Assembly (NCBI GenBank): GCA_964612995.1 | Contig: CAZTGE010000030.1 | Location: forward strand, 1 to 35,198 | Direction of reading: 5' to 3' | From: SLQH01 sp964612995 | GTDB lineage: Bacteria > Planctomycetota > UBA11346 | DNA length: 35,198 nucleotides | Shown: positions 8,894 to 16,990 of the stretch, piece after piece | How positions within the stretch are numbered: the first letter of the stretch is position 1 | Layout: the number at the start of each line of letters is the position of its first letter | Program-made: the position numbers and the translations under genes | The notes under the pieces: model-generated | What the model was told of the DNA's origin: nothing | The model's input: the letters and a program-made list of their open reading frames with translations, nothing else | The model's database searches: none

Positions 8894-9364
8894 ATGCCTG
8901 TTACCATCCGTGCTGCCGCGCTGGCCGACGCCCCCGGCATCCACCGGCTGTTGGACACCTATGCCCGTGAGCATCTCCTGCTGGCCCGCAGCCTCGGGAC
9001 GGTCTACGAGAATCTGCGCGACTTCCGTGTCGCCGTCGACGGCGAGCTGCTCGGTTGCACCGCGCTGCATCTGGTCAACGAGCGTCTGGCCGAGGTCAAG
9101 TCGCTGGCGGTGGCGCCGGGCGCGGCGGGGCGGGGAATCGGGCGCGCTCTGGTGGTAAACGCCTGTGCGGAGGCCGCTGCCTGGGGGCTCGAGCGGGTGT
9201 TCTGTCTCACCTATCAGGTAGGCTTCTTCGCCCGCTTGGGGTGGGTCCGCGTCGACCGCTCACGGCTGCCCGAGAAGATCTGGAGCGAATGCGTCCGCTG
9301 CGATCGCTTCCTCGATTGCGACGAGACCGCGATGTGGAAGCCCGTGGCGCCGACCGCGCAGTGA
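8894..9364 (+). CDS. argA: Short-form N-acetylglutamate synthase (ArgA-like GNAT)
   Basis: A 156-residue GNAT acetyltransferase, most likely catalysing acetyl-CoA plus glutamate to N-acetylglutamate, the first step of arginine synthesis. The acetyl-CoA loop AAGRGIGRAL is at about 78-87, preceded by the strand VKSLAVAP. The features that point to the stand-alone synthase rather than a generic GNAT are YENLRDFRVA near residue 38-47, GCTALH, FCLTYQVGFFARLGW, LPEKIWSECVRC and FLDCDETAM at the C-terminus. It lacks the amino-acid-kinase-like domain of classical ArgA. AGAGGAG lies 5 nt before the ATG. No other arginine genes are nearby. Confidence 0.85.
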   Translation: MPVTIRAAALADAPGIHRLLDTYAREHLLLARSLGTVYENLRDFRVAVDGELLGCTALHLVNERLAEVKSLAVAPGAAGRGIGRALVVNACAEAAAWGLERVFCLTYQVGFFARLGWVRVDRSRLPEKIWSECVRCDRFLDCDETAMWKPVAPTAQ

Positions 9365-9397
9365 GACCGCGCAAGGGGCTGGCCAACGACCCCGGCC

Positions 9398-9424
9398 TTG
9401 CCTTTCGACGCGTGTGCCTATGGT
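9398..9424 (+). promoter_or_regulatory. Candidate promoter for the small basic protein
   Basis: TTGCCT (9398-9403), a 15-bp spacer and TATGGT (9419-9424) lie about 55 bp before the small basic protein start. The arrangement resembles the TTGCCA-N16-TATGTT seen before tRNA-Ala. The short spacer keeps confidence low. Confidence 0.3.
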
Positions 9425-9478
9425 GCGCCACCCCCGGTGCTGGAGCCACCGGTCACGTGTGTTGTCGGAGAGAGAGCC

Positions 9479-9640
9479 ATGAGCATCCATCGCAGCTTCG
9501 CCGGTAGCGGCGGCTTGACCAAGCATCGCAACGTGCTCACCCGCAAGGAACGCATCGAGCGACTCAAGGCGCAGAAGCGTTGGGACGAATCGAAGGGGAT
9601 CTTCGGTCTGCCCAAGGTGCGCAGCATCAAGCCCAAGTGA
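9479..9640 (+). CDS. PVC-type small basic protein
   Basis: A 53-residue, highly basic cytosolic protein. The sequence MSIHRSFAGSGGLTKHRNV, followed by LTRKERIERLKAQKRW and the tail GIFGLPKVRSIKPK, matches the small basic protein family known from Chlamydiota, Verrucomicrobiota, Lentisphaerota and Planctomycetota. That family is regarded as a signature of the PVC superphylum; a nucleic-acid-binding role has been proposed, but its function is not settled. The ATG at 9479 follows a GGAGAGAGAG purine run. A GC-rich hairpin follows 9 bp after the stop, so it is probably a single-gene transcript. GAPDH begins 93 bp downstream. Confidence 0.93.
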   Translation: MSIHRSFAGSGGLTKHRNVLTRKERIERLKAQKRWDESKGIFGLPKVRSIKPK

Positions 9641-9649
9641 TCCAATCAA

Positions 9650-9675
9650 TGCCCGCGGCCACGTGGCCGCGGGCA
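9650..9675 (+). terminator. GC-rich hairpin after the small basic protein gene
   Basis: Perfect 11-bp arms TGCCCGCGGCC and GGCCGCGGGCA around an ACGT loop. No U-tract follows, so this is a likely but not classical intrinsic terminator. Confidence 0.5.
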
Positions 9676-9733
9676 CTCCACCATCCTACCCAGGGCGTCG
9701 ATCCGGCGCCCGTTCCAGAACAGAGGAACCTCC

Positions 9734-10762
9734 ATGGCAGTCCGCATTGCTATCAACGGGTTCGGCCGCATCGGCCGCCTTGTCTTCCGTGCCATCTGCG
9801 AGCAGAAGCTGCTCGGTAGCGAGGTCGAGGTCGTTGCCGTCAACGACCTGGTCCCGGCCGACAATCTCGCCTACCTGCTGAAGTACGACAGCACCCAGGG
9901 CCGCTTCCAGGGCGAGGTCTGTGCCAAGGGCGACAACCTGGTGGTCGATGGCAAGGAGATCCTGGTCTGCTCCGAGCGCAACCCGACCGACCTGCCGTGG
10001 GGCAAGCTGGGCGTCGATGTCGCCATCGAAGCCACCGGCCTGTTCGTCCAGGACGAGAAGGCCGCGATGCACGTCCAGGCCGGCGCCAAGCGGGTGATCA
10101 TCACCGCGCCGGGCAAGGGCGACGTCAAGACCGTGGTCATGGGTGTCAACGAAGGCGACTACGATCCGGCCACCGACAAGGTCGTCTCGAATGCCAGCTG
10201 CACCACCAACTGCCTGGCCCCGGTGGTCAAGGTCCTGCTCGACATGGGTGTCGGCCTCGAAGAAGGCCTGATGACCACCGTGCACGCCTATACCGCCAAC
10301 CAGGCCACCGTCGACGGCCCCTGCCCCAAGGACTTCAAGCGCGGCCGTAGCGCGGCCCTGAGCGTGATCCCCTCGACCACCGGCGCGGCCAAGGCCGTCG
10401 GCCTGGTGCTGCCGCAGACCAAGGGCAAGCTCACCGGCATGGCTTTCCGCGTGCCGACCCCGACCTCCTCGGTCGTCGACCTGACCCTGCGCACCGAGAA
10501 GGACACCAGCCTCGACGCCATCAACAAGGCGATGAAGGCGGCCAGCGAGAGCGGTTCGCTCAAGGGCTTCCTCGCCTACACCGAGGATCCGGTCGTCTCC
10601 AGCGACTTCATCGGCTGCGCCGACTCGAGCATCTACGACGCCACCGCGTCGATCGAGCTCAACAGCCGCTTCTTCAAGCTGATCAGCTGGTACGACAACG
10701 AGATGGGGTACAGCAACCGCGTCGTCGACCTGCTCAAGTACATGGTCGCCAAGGGCATCTGA
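9734..10762 (+). CDS. gap: Glyceraldehyde-3-phosphate dehydrogenase, type I
   Basis: A 342-residue glycolytic enzyme converting glyceraldehyde-3-phosphate, NAD+ and phosphate to 1,3-bisphosphoglycerate in the cytosol. The Rossmann fold opens with AINGFGRIGRLVFRA (6-20). The catalytic motif SNASCTTNCLAP places the nucleophilic Cys at 156. HAYTANQ follows, then the phosphate-site segment RSAALSVIPSTTGAAKAVG and the closing SWYDNEMGYSNRVVDL. All expected residues are present and the length is typical. GAGGA lies 7 nt before the ATG. Hairpins flank the gene on both sides, suggesting its own transcript. Confidence 0.97.
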   Translation: MAVRIAINGFGRIGRLVFRAICEQKLLGSEVEVVAVNDLVPADNLAYLLKYDSTQGRFQGEVCAKGDNLVVDGKEILVCSERNPTDLPWGKLGVDVAIEATGLFVQDEKAAMHVQAGAKRVIITAPGKGDVKTVVMGVNEGDYDPATDKVVSNASCTTNCLAPVVKVLLDMGVGLEEGLMTTVHAYTANQATVDGPCPKDFKRGRSAALSVIPSTTGAAKAVGLVLPQTKGKLTGMAFRVPTPTSSVVDLTLRTEKDTSLDAINKAMKAASESGSLKGFLAYTEDPVVSSDFIGCADSSIYDATASIELNSRFFKLISWYDNEMGYSNRVVDLLKYMVAKGI

Positions 10763-10801
10763 ACCGACCTGCCATCGGCCCGCCGGGCCACGGCATCGCG
10801 C

Positions 10802-10829
10802 GCACCCCGGTCGTCAGTGGCCGGGGTGC
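10802..10829 (+). terminator. Hairpin downstream of gap
   Basis: Arms GCACCCCGG (10802-10810) and CCGGGGTGC (10821-10829) with a 10-nt loop, about 40 bp after the gap stop. There is no U-tract. Confidence 0.4.
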
Positions 10830-10914
10830 ACGCATGTCCGGGTACCTTCGACCTGCGATGCTCCAGGGTGCGCCCGGTCATTCCCCCGAACCAGCTCAGC
10901 GTTAGAATGCGCTC

Positions 10915-12375
10915 ATGCCATCGGTGGATTGGGATGCACTCGGCGGCGGTCTGCTCGGCGACCTGCTCGAGGGCGACACCGTCGACCTCGATTTCGGTGA
11001 GCGGTACGAGGTCGGCGAACTGCTCGGCAGCGGCGGGCAGGGCAGCGTCTACGCGGCCTTCGATACGGCCCTCGACCGCAAGGTGGCGATCAAGCGGCTC
11101 CATGATCCCAGCCGGGATCAGAGCTGCCTGCTGGCCGAAGCCCGGCTGCTGAGCAAAATGGCGCATCCGGCCATTCCACAGATCTACGATCGCGGGGTCT
11201 GTCCCGACGGCGGCGTGTTCGTGGTCATGCAGCTGGTCTGCGGGAGGAGCCTCGGCAGCTACCTCAAGGCGGTCGACCCGGATCTGGGCGAGCGCTTGCG
11301 CCTGTTCCGCAGCATCGTCGCCGCGGTCGGCCACGCGCACCACCGCGGGGTGCTGCACCGCGACCTCAAGCCGGCCAATCTGATGGTCACCGCCGCCGCA
11401 GAGGCGTACATCATCGATTGGGGCCTGGCCGCCACCGGCGATCCGCGTGCGATCTGCGGATCGCCCCACTTCGCTGCCCCCGAACAGCTCGAGGGCCAGG
11501 TGGCTGACCGCCGTGCCGATGTCTATGCCCTCGGCGTGCTGCTGTACTACATCCTCAGTGACGGCGAGCTGCCCTACGGCCGGCATGTGCGTGATTTCCG
11601 CGAGTTCAAGCGGCTGCGGGCGGGCCTGCAGCGCGTGTCGCTGTCCCAGCGCTGTCCCGGTCTGCCGCGCGCGCTCGAGCGGATCTGCGACACCGCCATG
11701 GCCGCCCAGGCCGGAGCGCGCTATCGTACGAGCGAAGAGCTGCTCGCGGACCTCGACGCCTTCGCCGCCGGTCGGCCCTTGGCGCGCGATCCGCGCAGTC
11801 GCCGCACGGGGCCGTGGTTCGCGGCGCTCGTCGCGGCGGCGTGCCTGGCCCTTGGTGTGTTCCTCGGCGGCCTGTTCCGGCCCGGGGGCGGAGCGGTCGT
11901 CTCGCCGGTGGCTCCGCATCCTGCGCCGGTGTTCGAGCCGCAACCGGGGGGGGCGAGCGCGATCGGTCCCGGCGAGCTCGACCTCGAAGGCGGTGGGGTG
12001 TCGGCCGGTCGGGCAATGCCCGACGGGGAGCGAACGCACGCCGCGGACGCGCCTGCGGCGACGGCTGGCGTGGCAGAGCAGGCATCCATCGCTGCAGAGG
12101 GCGAAGCCGTGGTCGCCGCAGAGCACGAAGCGGTCGTGGAGGATGCAGCCCCGGCCGCGGCTGATGCGCCGCCGGCCGAAGAGGGGCCCGACACCGCCGG
12201 GGCGCAGGAGGCGACAGCCGTGGATGAGGACCTGGCCGCGGCCATTCACGCCCTCTCGGGTGCGCCTGCGCCGTCGCCGAGTCCGCTGCTGCCGTCCTTC
12301 GAGGAGGTCGAGCGTACGCTCGGGACAGAGGACGATGGCCGAATGGAGAGTGGACGCCCGGGCGGGAGCGAGTAG
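10915..12375 (+). CDS. Membrane-anchored Ser/Thr protein kinase with acidic C-terminal tail
   Basis: A 486-residue Hanks-type kinase. The Gly loop LGSGGQGSVY is at 37-46 and the ATP-binding Lys at 60. The catalytic loop HRDLKPAN is at 148-155; DWG replaces DFG at 168-170, a common variant in bacterial kinases of this type. APE is at 188-190. After the kinase domain (about 31-290) a single transmembrane helix spans about 301-321. The last 160 residues are low complexity, rich in Ala, Glu, Pro and Gly, and would face the periplasm. No sensor domain is recognised there. The ATG follows a TAGAAT hexamer by 6 nt with no ribosome-binding site, so a leaderless message is conceivable. nagB starts 52 nt downstream on the same strand. 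Confidence 0.92.
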   Translation: MPSVDWDALGGGLLGDLLEGDTVDLDFGERYEVGELLGSGGQGSVYAAFDTALDRKVAIKRLHDPSRDQSCLLAEARLLSKMAHPAIPQIYDRGVCPDGGVFVVMQLVCGRSLGSYLKAVDPDLGERLRLFRSIVAAVGHAHHRGVLHRDLKPANLMVTAAAEAYIIDWGLAATGDPRAICGSPHFAAPEQLEGQVADRRADVYALGVLLYYILSDGELPYGRHVRDFREFKRLRAGLQRVSLSQRCPGLPRALERICDTAMAAQAGARYRTSEELLADLDAFAAGRPLARDPRSRRTGPWFAALVAAACLALGVFLGGLFRPGGGAVVSPVAPHPAPVFEPQPGGASAIGPGELDLEGGGVSAGRAMPDGERTHAADAPAATAGVAEQASIAAEGEAVVAAEHEAVVEDAAPAAADAPPAEEGPDTAGAQEATAVDEDLAAAIHALSGAPAPSPSPLLPSFEEVERTLGTEDDGRMESGRPGGSE

Positions 12376-12427
12376 ACCGTCCTTCAGACAGATCCGTCGC
12401 CCCAGTGCCAATGGGAGGCCCCTGCAC

Positions 12428-13192
12428 ATGGCCCTATTCGTCTGCAATGATCGTCTGGCCACCGCGTGCCGCGTGGCTGATGTCATCGAAGAGGCCATCA
12501 AGCAGAACCCGGAACTGGTCCTCGCACTGGCGACCGGATCGACTTCGGGCCGGGCCTACCGCGAGCTGGCCTCGCGCTACTGCCGCCGTATCGACCTGAC
12601 CTTCCGCTTCGTCACCACCTTCAATACCGATGAATTCCTGGGCATTCCGCCGGAGGATCCGCGCAGTACCCGCTATTTCATGAACGAGCACCTGTTCAGC
12701 CAGATCGACATCAAGCGCGAGAACACCTATATCCCGCGTGGCGACTGCCTCGACCCCCAGGCCGAATGCAACGCTGTCGAAAGCCTGGTCAGTGCTCGCG
12801 GCGGCATCGATCTCGCGGTGCTTGGATTGGGCCACAACGGCCATGTCGGGTTCAACGAGCCCGGCAGCGGCGTGCGCACCCAGACCCGCACGGTCGAGTT
12901 CACCCCGTCGACCCTGGCCGGCCTGAGCGACGGCCATCGCTTCCGCAACCTCGGCGAGACGCCCACCGGAGCGATCACCATGGGCATGGGCACGCTGCTC
13001 AAGGCGCGGCATATCGTGCTCATTGCCACCGGAATAGGCAAGGCACAGGCGGTGACCCGCGTATTTTCGCGTCGCCCCGGCCCGGCGACCCCGGCGAGCC
13101 TGCTGTTGTCGCATCCGCGCTGCGATGTGATCGTCGACAGCGATGCGGCCTCGGCGATCAAGCGCGACGATATCGTCCAGCACCATGTCTGA
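12428..13192 (+). CDS. nagB: Glucosamine-6-phosphate deaminase
   Basis: A 254-residue enzyme converting glucosamine-6-phosphate to fructose-6-phosphate and ammonia. The phosphate loop ATGSTS is at 35-40, TFNTDEFLGIP carries Asp68, and the signature GLGHNGHVGFNEPG has the active-site His139 and Glu144. Asn137 sits where the E. coli enzyme has Asp, as in many Gram-positive NagB proteins, so activity is expected. TGAITMGMGTLLKA and the C-terminal phosphate-binding region are also present. GGGAGG lies 8 nt before ATG 12428. Its stop overlaps the start of the DUF4954 gene by 8 bp, so the two are translationally coupled. Confidence 0.93.
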   Translation: MALFVCNDRLATACRVADVIEEAIKQNPELVLALATGSTSGRAYRELASRYCRRIDLTFRFVTTFNTDEFLGIPPEDPRSTRYFMNEHLFSQIDIKRENTYIPRGDCLDPQAECNAVESLVSARGGIDLAVLGLGHNGHVGFNEPGSGVRTQTRTVEFTPSTLAGLSDGHRFRNLGETPTGAITMGMGTLLKARHIVLIATGIGKAQAVTRVFSRRPGPATPASLLLSHPRCDVIVDSDAASAIKRDDIVQHHV

Positions 13193-15167
13193 GAGCAGTG
13201 CGACGCGTGCCTCCGTCACGGGTGCGGGCCTCGGTCCGGCCGCCGTCGACCCCGGTTCGCTCGGGTGGAGCGAGAGCCATCTCGCCGCGGTGGCGGCGTC
13301 CATCGGTCGCGACTCGGAGCTGGTCAAGGCCGCGGCGCGGGTTCGCAAACGGCCCGACAACGTTCTGCGGATGCTGGTCCGCGCGCTCACCCGCGAGGAG
13401 ATCGCGATCATGGAGGGGCGCGGCTGCCGCGCCGATGATTGGACCTGCGTCCGGGTGGCCGAGGATTTCGATCCCTTCCGTGTCCGTCGGACCCATTTCG
13501 TCGGGCCCTGCGTGCTCGGGCGCTTCGACGGCGAGGTCGAGGTCGAGCCGGGCATCAGCCTGCCCACCGGCGTCTACGGCTGCACCCTGATCGCCTGCCA
13601 GGTGGGCAACAACGCGCTGATGGAGAACGTCCGCTTCGCCGCCCACTGCGTGATCGATCGTGAGGCGGTGATCTTCGATGTCGGTTCGATCACCGCTTCG
13701 GGCGCGGCCGTCTTCGGCTGTGGCCAGACCCTCGGTCTGTGCCTCGAGACCGGCGGACGCGAACTGCCCCTGTGGGCCGAGGTCCAGGTCGATGCTGCGG
13801 CGCAGGTCTGCCGTTTCCGCACCGATGGCGACGGGCAGCGTGCGCTGTGCGAGGCGGTGGAGCGTTACGTCGCCGCTGTCCGCAGCCCCGTGGCCTGGGT
13901 CTGCCGTGGTGCGGTGGTCCGCCACACCGACAAGGTGCGCGATTGCTACATCGGCACGGGAGCCCGGGTCGACCACGCCCTGGGCCTGGAGAACGCAGCG
14001 CTGCTTTCGTCACCCGACGAACAGACGGTGGTCGAGGGCGGGGCGAGCGTGCGTGACGCGGTGCTGCAGTGGGGCGTGCGCGTCTCCGGCAACGCGATCG
14101 TGCGCAACGCGGCGCTGCTCGAACACAGCGGCGCCGACGAGAACGGGATCATCGAGCAGAGCCTCATCGGACCCAACTCGACCATCGCGCGGGGCGAGGT
14201 CACCGCCTGCCTGGTCGGTCCGTTCGTTGGCTTCCATCATCAGAGTCTGCTGATCGCGGCCTACTGGCCTGCCGGCAAGGGCAATATCGCCTACGGCGCG
14301 ATGGTCGGTAGCAACCACACCGGGCGCAGTCCCGACCAGGAGATCTGGCCAGGCGAGGGCACCTTCTTCGGTCTCGGCTGCTCGATCCGCTTCCCCAGCG
14401 ATTTCTCGCGCAGCCCCTATTCGCTCTTCGCCGCCGGCGTGTCCACCTTGCCCCAACGGCTGTGCATGCCCTTCAGCCTGATAAGCACCCCGGTCGAACC
14501 CCTCGACGAGGAGAGCGACGCGAGCGTGCCGCGTGCCTTCAACGAGCTCTCACCTGGCTGGGCGCTCTACGCCAACGCCTACGGCCTCGAGCGGATCGAG
14601 ATGAAGCTGGCCGCGCGCGATCGCTCGCGGCGCCATCGGATCCACTACCAGGTCCTGCGCCCGGAGGTGATGGCGCAGGTGCGCGACGCGCTCGAGCGGC
14701 TCGAATCGATCACCACCCGGCATCCGGTCTACCTCGCTCGTGACATCGACGGCCTGGGCAAGAACTTCTTGCGCGAGGAGTCGCGTCAGCAGGGGATCGC
14801 CGCCTATCGCCGGGTATTGCAGCGCTATGCGCTGCGGATCCTGCTCGGCGAGGCGGAGGGCAGCCTGACCATCAGCGGCAGCGCCGAGATCGCTCACGAC
14901 CTGCTCGACTGGCTGATGCCCGAGACCGGTTTCGCAGCGCGGATGGAGGCTCTGGTCGAGATCGAACGGGACAACGCGCGGATCGTCGAGCGTAGCCGTG
15001 AGAAGGACACCGCGCGCGGCCAGCGCGTGATCGAGGGCTACGGCGACACCCACGCGCCGGTGGCCGAGGACCCGGTGGTGCAGAGTGCCTGGCACCGGGT
15101 GGAGCGGACCGGCGACCGCATCGCCGCGGTGCTGAGAGATCGGCCGTCCGGTGGATGTGATCGGTAA
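13185..15167 (+). CDS. DUF4954 protein with left-handed beta-helix
   Basis: A 660-residue cytosolic protein that I recognise as the DUF4954 family. The central part (about residues 100-400) has repeated hydrophobic-x-x-Gly hexapeptide units (CTLIACQVGNNALMENVRFA, GVRVSGNAIVRNAALLEHSG, GIIEQSLIGPNSTIARGEV), the hallmark of left-handed beta-helices found in sugar acyltransferases and nucleotidyltransferases. The segment YGAMVGSNHTGRSPDQEIWPG has a His in a loop that may be catalytic. The last 250 residues are alpha-helical. No nucleotidyltransferase motif is visible. The start ATG overlaps the nagB stop (ATGTCTGA), which strongly ties it to amino-sugar metabolism; its reaction is unknown. The ATG is preferred to a frame extension to 13143 that would lie inside nagB. 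Confidence 0.8.
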   Translation: MSESSATRASVTGAGLGPAAVDPGSLGWSESHLAAVAASIGRDSELVKAAARVRKRPDNVLRMLVRALTREEIAIMEGRGCRADDWTCVRVAEDFDPFRVRRTHFVGPCVLGRFDGEVEVEPGISLPTGVYGCTLIACQVGNNALMENVRFAAHCVIDREAVIFDVGSITASGAAVFGCGQTLGLCLETGGRELPLWAEVQVDAAAQVCRFRTDGDGQRALCEAVERYVAAVRSPVAWVCRGAVVRHTDKVRDCYIGTGARVDHALGLENAALLSSPDEQTVVEGGASVRDAVLQWGVRVSGNAIVRNAALLEHSGADENGIIEQSLIGPNSTIARGEVTACLVGPFVGFHHQSLLIAAYWPAGKGNIAYGAMVGSNHTGRSPDQEIWPGEGTFFGLGCSIRFPSDFSRSPYSLFAAGVSTLPQRLCMPFSLISTPVEPLDEESDASVPRAFNELSPGWALYANAYGLERIEMKLAARDRSRRHRIHYQVLRPEVMAQVRDALERLESITTRHPVYLARDIDGLGKNFLREESRQQGIAAYRRVLQRYALRILLGEAEGSLTISGSAEIAHDLLDWLMPETGFAARMEALVEIERDNARIVERSREKDTARGQRVIEGYGDTHAPVAEDPVVQSAWHRVERTGDRIAAVLRDRPSGGCDR

Positions 15168-15197
15168 CCGGAGGCCGATGGGGACGTCTGCGTGGTC

Positions 15198-15956
15198 ATG
15201 AGGATGCTCGCGTTGTCCATGGGCTTGTGTACCTGCGCCGTGGCATCGATCGTGGCCGCCGAATCCGATCTGGTGCGCGTCGAACTGTACTCGGGCCGCT
15301 TCCTGGTCGGGCGCTACCTGGCCGAGGACTCGCTGATGGTGACCTGCGACCCGACTACCGGGCGGTCGCATGGGGTGATCAAGCTGCGACCCGATGACGT
15401 GATCGCCATCGAACCGTTCGCCGGGCCCCGGGCCCCGGACCCGGTCGCCAGCGCGCCGACGGTCGGGCCCGCGCCCGCGCCGGCCGAAGCGAATGCCCCG
15501 GCGATGCCGCTGCCTGAGCTGCGTCAGCTCGCCCGGCAGCTCACCGCCCAGCTCGATGACGAGTTGGACCTGATCGCGGATTACTCGGCCATCGGTGAGA
15601 TCAACGCTCTGGCCAAGCAGTTGAAGACCCGCTCCCAGGGCGCGCAGGAGGCCGCGCGCACGGCTTTGGAGGCGCGTCGACAGGCCACGGCGCTCGCCCA
15701 GCCAGCTCTCGCAGGCCTGTTTACCCAGCTGGCGACGGTGCTCGCCGGGCGCGCACGCTACTTCCAGGACCAACGCGATCGGGTCGTGCGCTACACCCGG
15801 TTCATTCCCCAGGTGCGCGAATCGCTCGAGGCCGCGCGCGCGGTGTTCGCGCAGGCGGACCAGATGGCGCGGCAGCATCTGGCCGTCGAGCAGGAGCTGC
15901 AGGACGAACCGGCGGTCACGCCGCCGCCACCGCCAAGGGATTCCGAGGGTCCCTGA
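15198..15956 (+). CDS. Secreted protein with N-terminal beta domain and coiled coil
   Basis: A 252-residue exported protein of unknown function. A signal peptide covers about residues 1-22 (MRMLALSMGLCTCAVASIVAA). A short beta domain follows (VRVELYSGRFLVGRYL ... VIKLRPDDVIAIEPF), resembling the SH3-like fold of proteins that begin with a glycine-rich strand and end with a DI-x-x-IE strand. A Pro/Ala linker at about 75-105 leads to a long charged helix (about 105-240) that probably forms a coiled coil, and then a Pro-rich tail. GTG 15192, ATG 15198 and ATG 15204 are all possible starts; none has a strong ribosome-binding site. It lies 30 bp after the DUF4954 gene and is probably the last gene of that transcript. 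Confidence 0.75.
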   Translation: MRMLALSMGLCTCAVASIVAAESDLVRVELYSGRFLVGRYLAEDSLMVTCDPTTGRSHGVIKLRPDDVIAIEPFAGPRAPDPVASAPTVGPAPAPAEANAPAMPLPELRQLARQLTAQLDDELDLIADYSAIGEINALAKQLKTRSQGAQEAARTALEARRQATALAQPALAGLFTQLATVLAGRARYFQDQRDRVVRYTRFIPQVRESLEAARAVFAQADQMARQHLAVEQELQDEPAVTPPPPPRDSEGP

Positions 15957-15977
15957 GCCGGTTCCCGCGGGATCGGC

Positions 15978-16004
15978 TTGTGTCCGCCTCACGCCTCGTA
16001 GGAT
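15978..16004 (+). promoter_or_regulatory. Candidate promoter for the ribH operon
   Basis: TTGTGT (15978-15983), a 15-bp spacer and TAGGAT (15999-16004), about 27 bp before ribH. The implied leader is about 20 nt, too short for an FMN riboswitch. Confidence 0.4.
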
Positions 16005-16030
16005 CCGGCTCCACGCACGGAGGCGGTTCC

Positions 16031-16495
16031 ATGGCGCGCGAGATCAACGGTGGCCTCAACGGCCAGGGCATGCGCATCGCCATCGCGATGTCGCGTTTTA
16101 ACAGCAACGTCAGCGAGCGTCTGCTCGAGGGCGCCTGCGATGCGCTGTTGCGCAACGACGTCGCCGCAGACGACATCACCTGCGCCCGCTGCCCCGGTGC
16201 CTGGGAGTTGCCGCTGGTCTGCGATCGTCTGGCCGGAGGTGGGCGCTACGACGCGGTGATCGCGCTCGGATGCATCATCCGCGGCGATACGCCGCATTTC
16301 GATTACGTCGCCGCCGAGTGCGCCAAGGGCGTGGCCCAGGCCGGTCTCAAGCACGCGGTGCCGGTGATCTTCGGCGTGCTGACCACCGATACGGTCGATC
16401 AGGCGCTCAACCGCGCCGGGCTCAAGAGCGGCAACAAGGGCTTCGATGCCGCACTGGGCGCGATCGAGATGGTCAACCTGTTGAGGGATCTGTGA
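16031..16495 (+). CDS. ribH: 6,7-dimethyl-8-ribityllumazine synthase
   Basis: A 154-residue enzyme of riboflavin synthesis that condenses 5-amino-6-ribitylaminouracil with 3,4-dihydroxy-2-butanone-4-phosphate. Family motifs are intact: RIAIAMSRFNSNVSERLLEG near the N-terminus, PGAWELPLVC, ALGCIIRGDTPHFDYVAAEC with the catalytic His, and IFGVLTTDTVDQALNRAG. The length is standard. GGAGG 7 nt upstream fixes ATG 16031. The gene leads a compact operon; its stop overlaps the GTG start of nusB by 4 bp (GTGA). No ribE or ribBA is in the window, so the pathway is split in this genome. Confidence 0.96.
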   Translation: MAREINGGLNGQGMRIAIAMSRFNSNVSERLLEGACDALLRNDVAADDITCARCPGAWELPLVCDRLAGGGRYDAVIALGCIIRGDTPHFDYVAAECAKGVAQAGLKHAVPVIFGVLTTDTVDQALNRAGLKSGNKGFDAALGAIEMVNLLRDL

Positions 16496-16929
16496 ACCAG
16501 TCCCGACGCAAGCTCGCGGGGCTGCGCCGCCATGGCCGTCGTCTCGCTCTGCAACTCCTCTACGCCTTCGAGCAGAAGCGCTACCTCGACGACGGCATGC
16601 TGGGGGTCGAGGAGTTCCATCGTGACCTCGATCCCGAGGCGCTGGCCTTCGGTCGGGAGCTGTTCGCCCTCTTCTGCGCCAATCGCACCCCGATCGACGC
16701 GTTGGTCGACGGCTGCCTGAACAACTGGACCCTCGGTCGTCTGGCCATCCTCGATCGCAGCGTCCTGCGCCTGGGTAGCGCGGAGCTGCTCTACCGCGAG
16801 GACACGCCGCCGAAGGTGGTGATCAACGAATACATCGAGCTGACCAAGCGCTTCGGCTCCGAACGCCGAACCACCGGTCTGGTCAACGGGGTGCTCGACC
16901 GGATCGCCCGCGAGCATCGTCCGGCGTGA
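16492..16929 (+). CDS. nusB: Transcription antitermination factor NusB
   Basis: A 145-residue all-helical RNA-binding protein that joins NusE (S10) on boxA RNA for rRNA antitermination. The N-terminal RRHGRRLALQLLYAFEQ is the Arg-rich first helix that contacts boxA. The segment NNWTLGRLAILDRSVLRLGSAELLY, then PPKVVINEYIELTKRFGSE and FVNGVLD-like LVNGVLDRIA, are classic NusB motifs. The start is GTG within the GTGA overlap with ribH, with AGGGA just upstream. The ribH-nusB pairing is widespread in bacteria. Confidence 0.96.
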   Translation: MNQSRRKLAGLRRHGRRLALQLLYAFEQKRYLDDGMLGVEEFHRDLDPEALAFGRELFALFCANRTPIDALVDGCLNNWTLGRLAILDRSVLRLGSAELLYREDTPPKVVINEYIELTKRFGSERRTTGLVNGVLDRIAREHRPA

Positions 16930-16990
16930 TGGCCCTGGGGTCGTCGGCGGGGCCGCGTTTGCGTCGCTTCGCGGCCCGTGGATACTCGCC

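Noticed and set aside
10915..12375. Kinase inactive because DFG is DWG
   Set aside because: The metal-binding Asp is kept, and the Lys and HRDLKPAN motifs are intact; DWG occurs widely in bacterial kinases.
10633..12501. 622-residue minus-strand open frame opposite the kinase
   Set aside because: Arg/Ala/Gly-rich low-complexity translation typical of an antisense frame; the plus-strand kinase motifs are unmistakable.
12428..13192. NagB inactivated by loss of the Asp in the GxGxDGH motif
   Set aside because: Asn at this position (GLGHNGH) is common in active NagB proteins, especially of the Gram-positive type.
15957..16030. FMN riboswitch before ribH
   Set aside because: The leader after the candidate promoter is about 20 nt and shows none of the conserved FMN-aptamer blocks.
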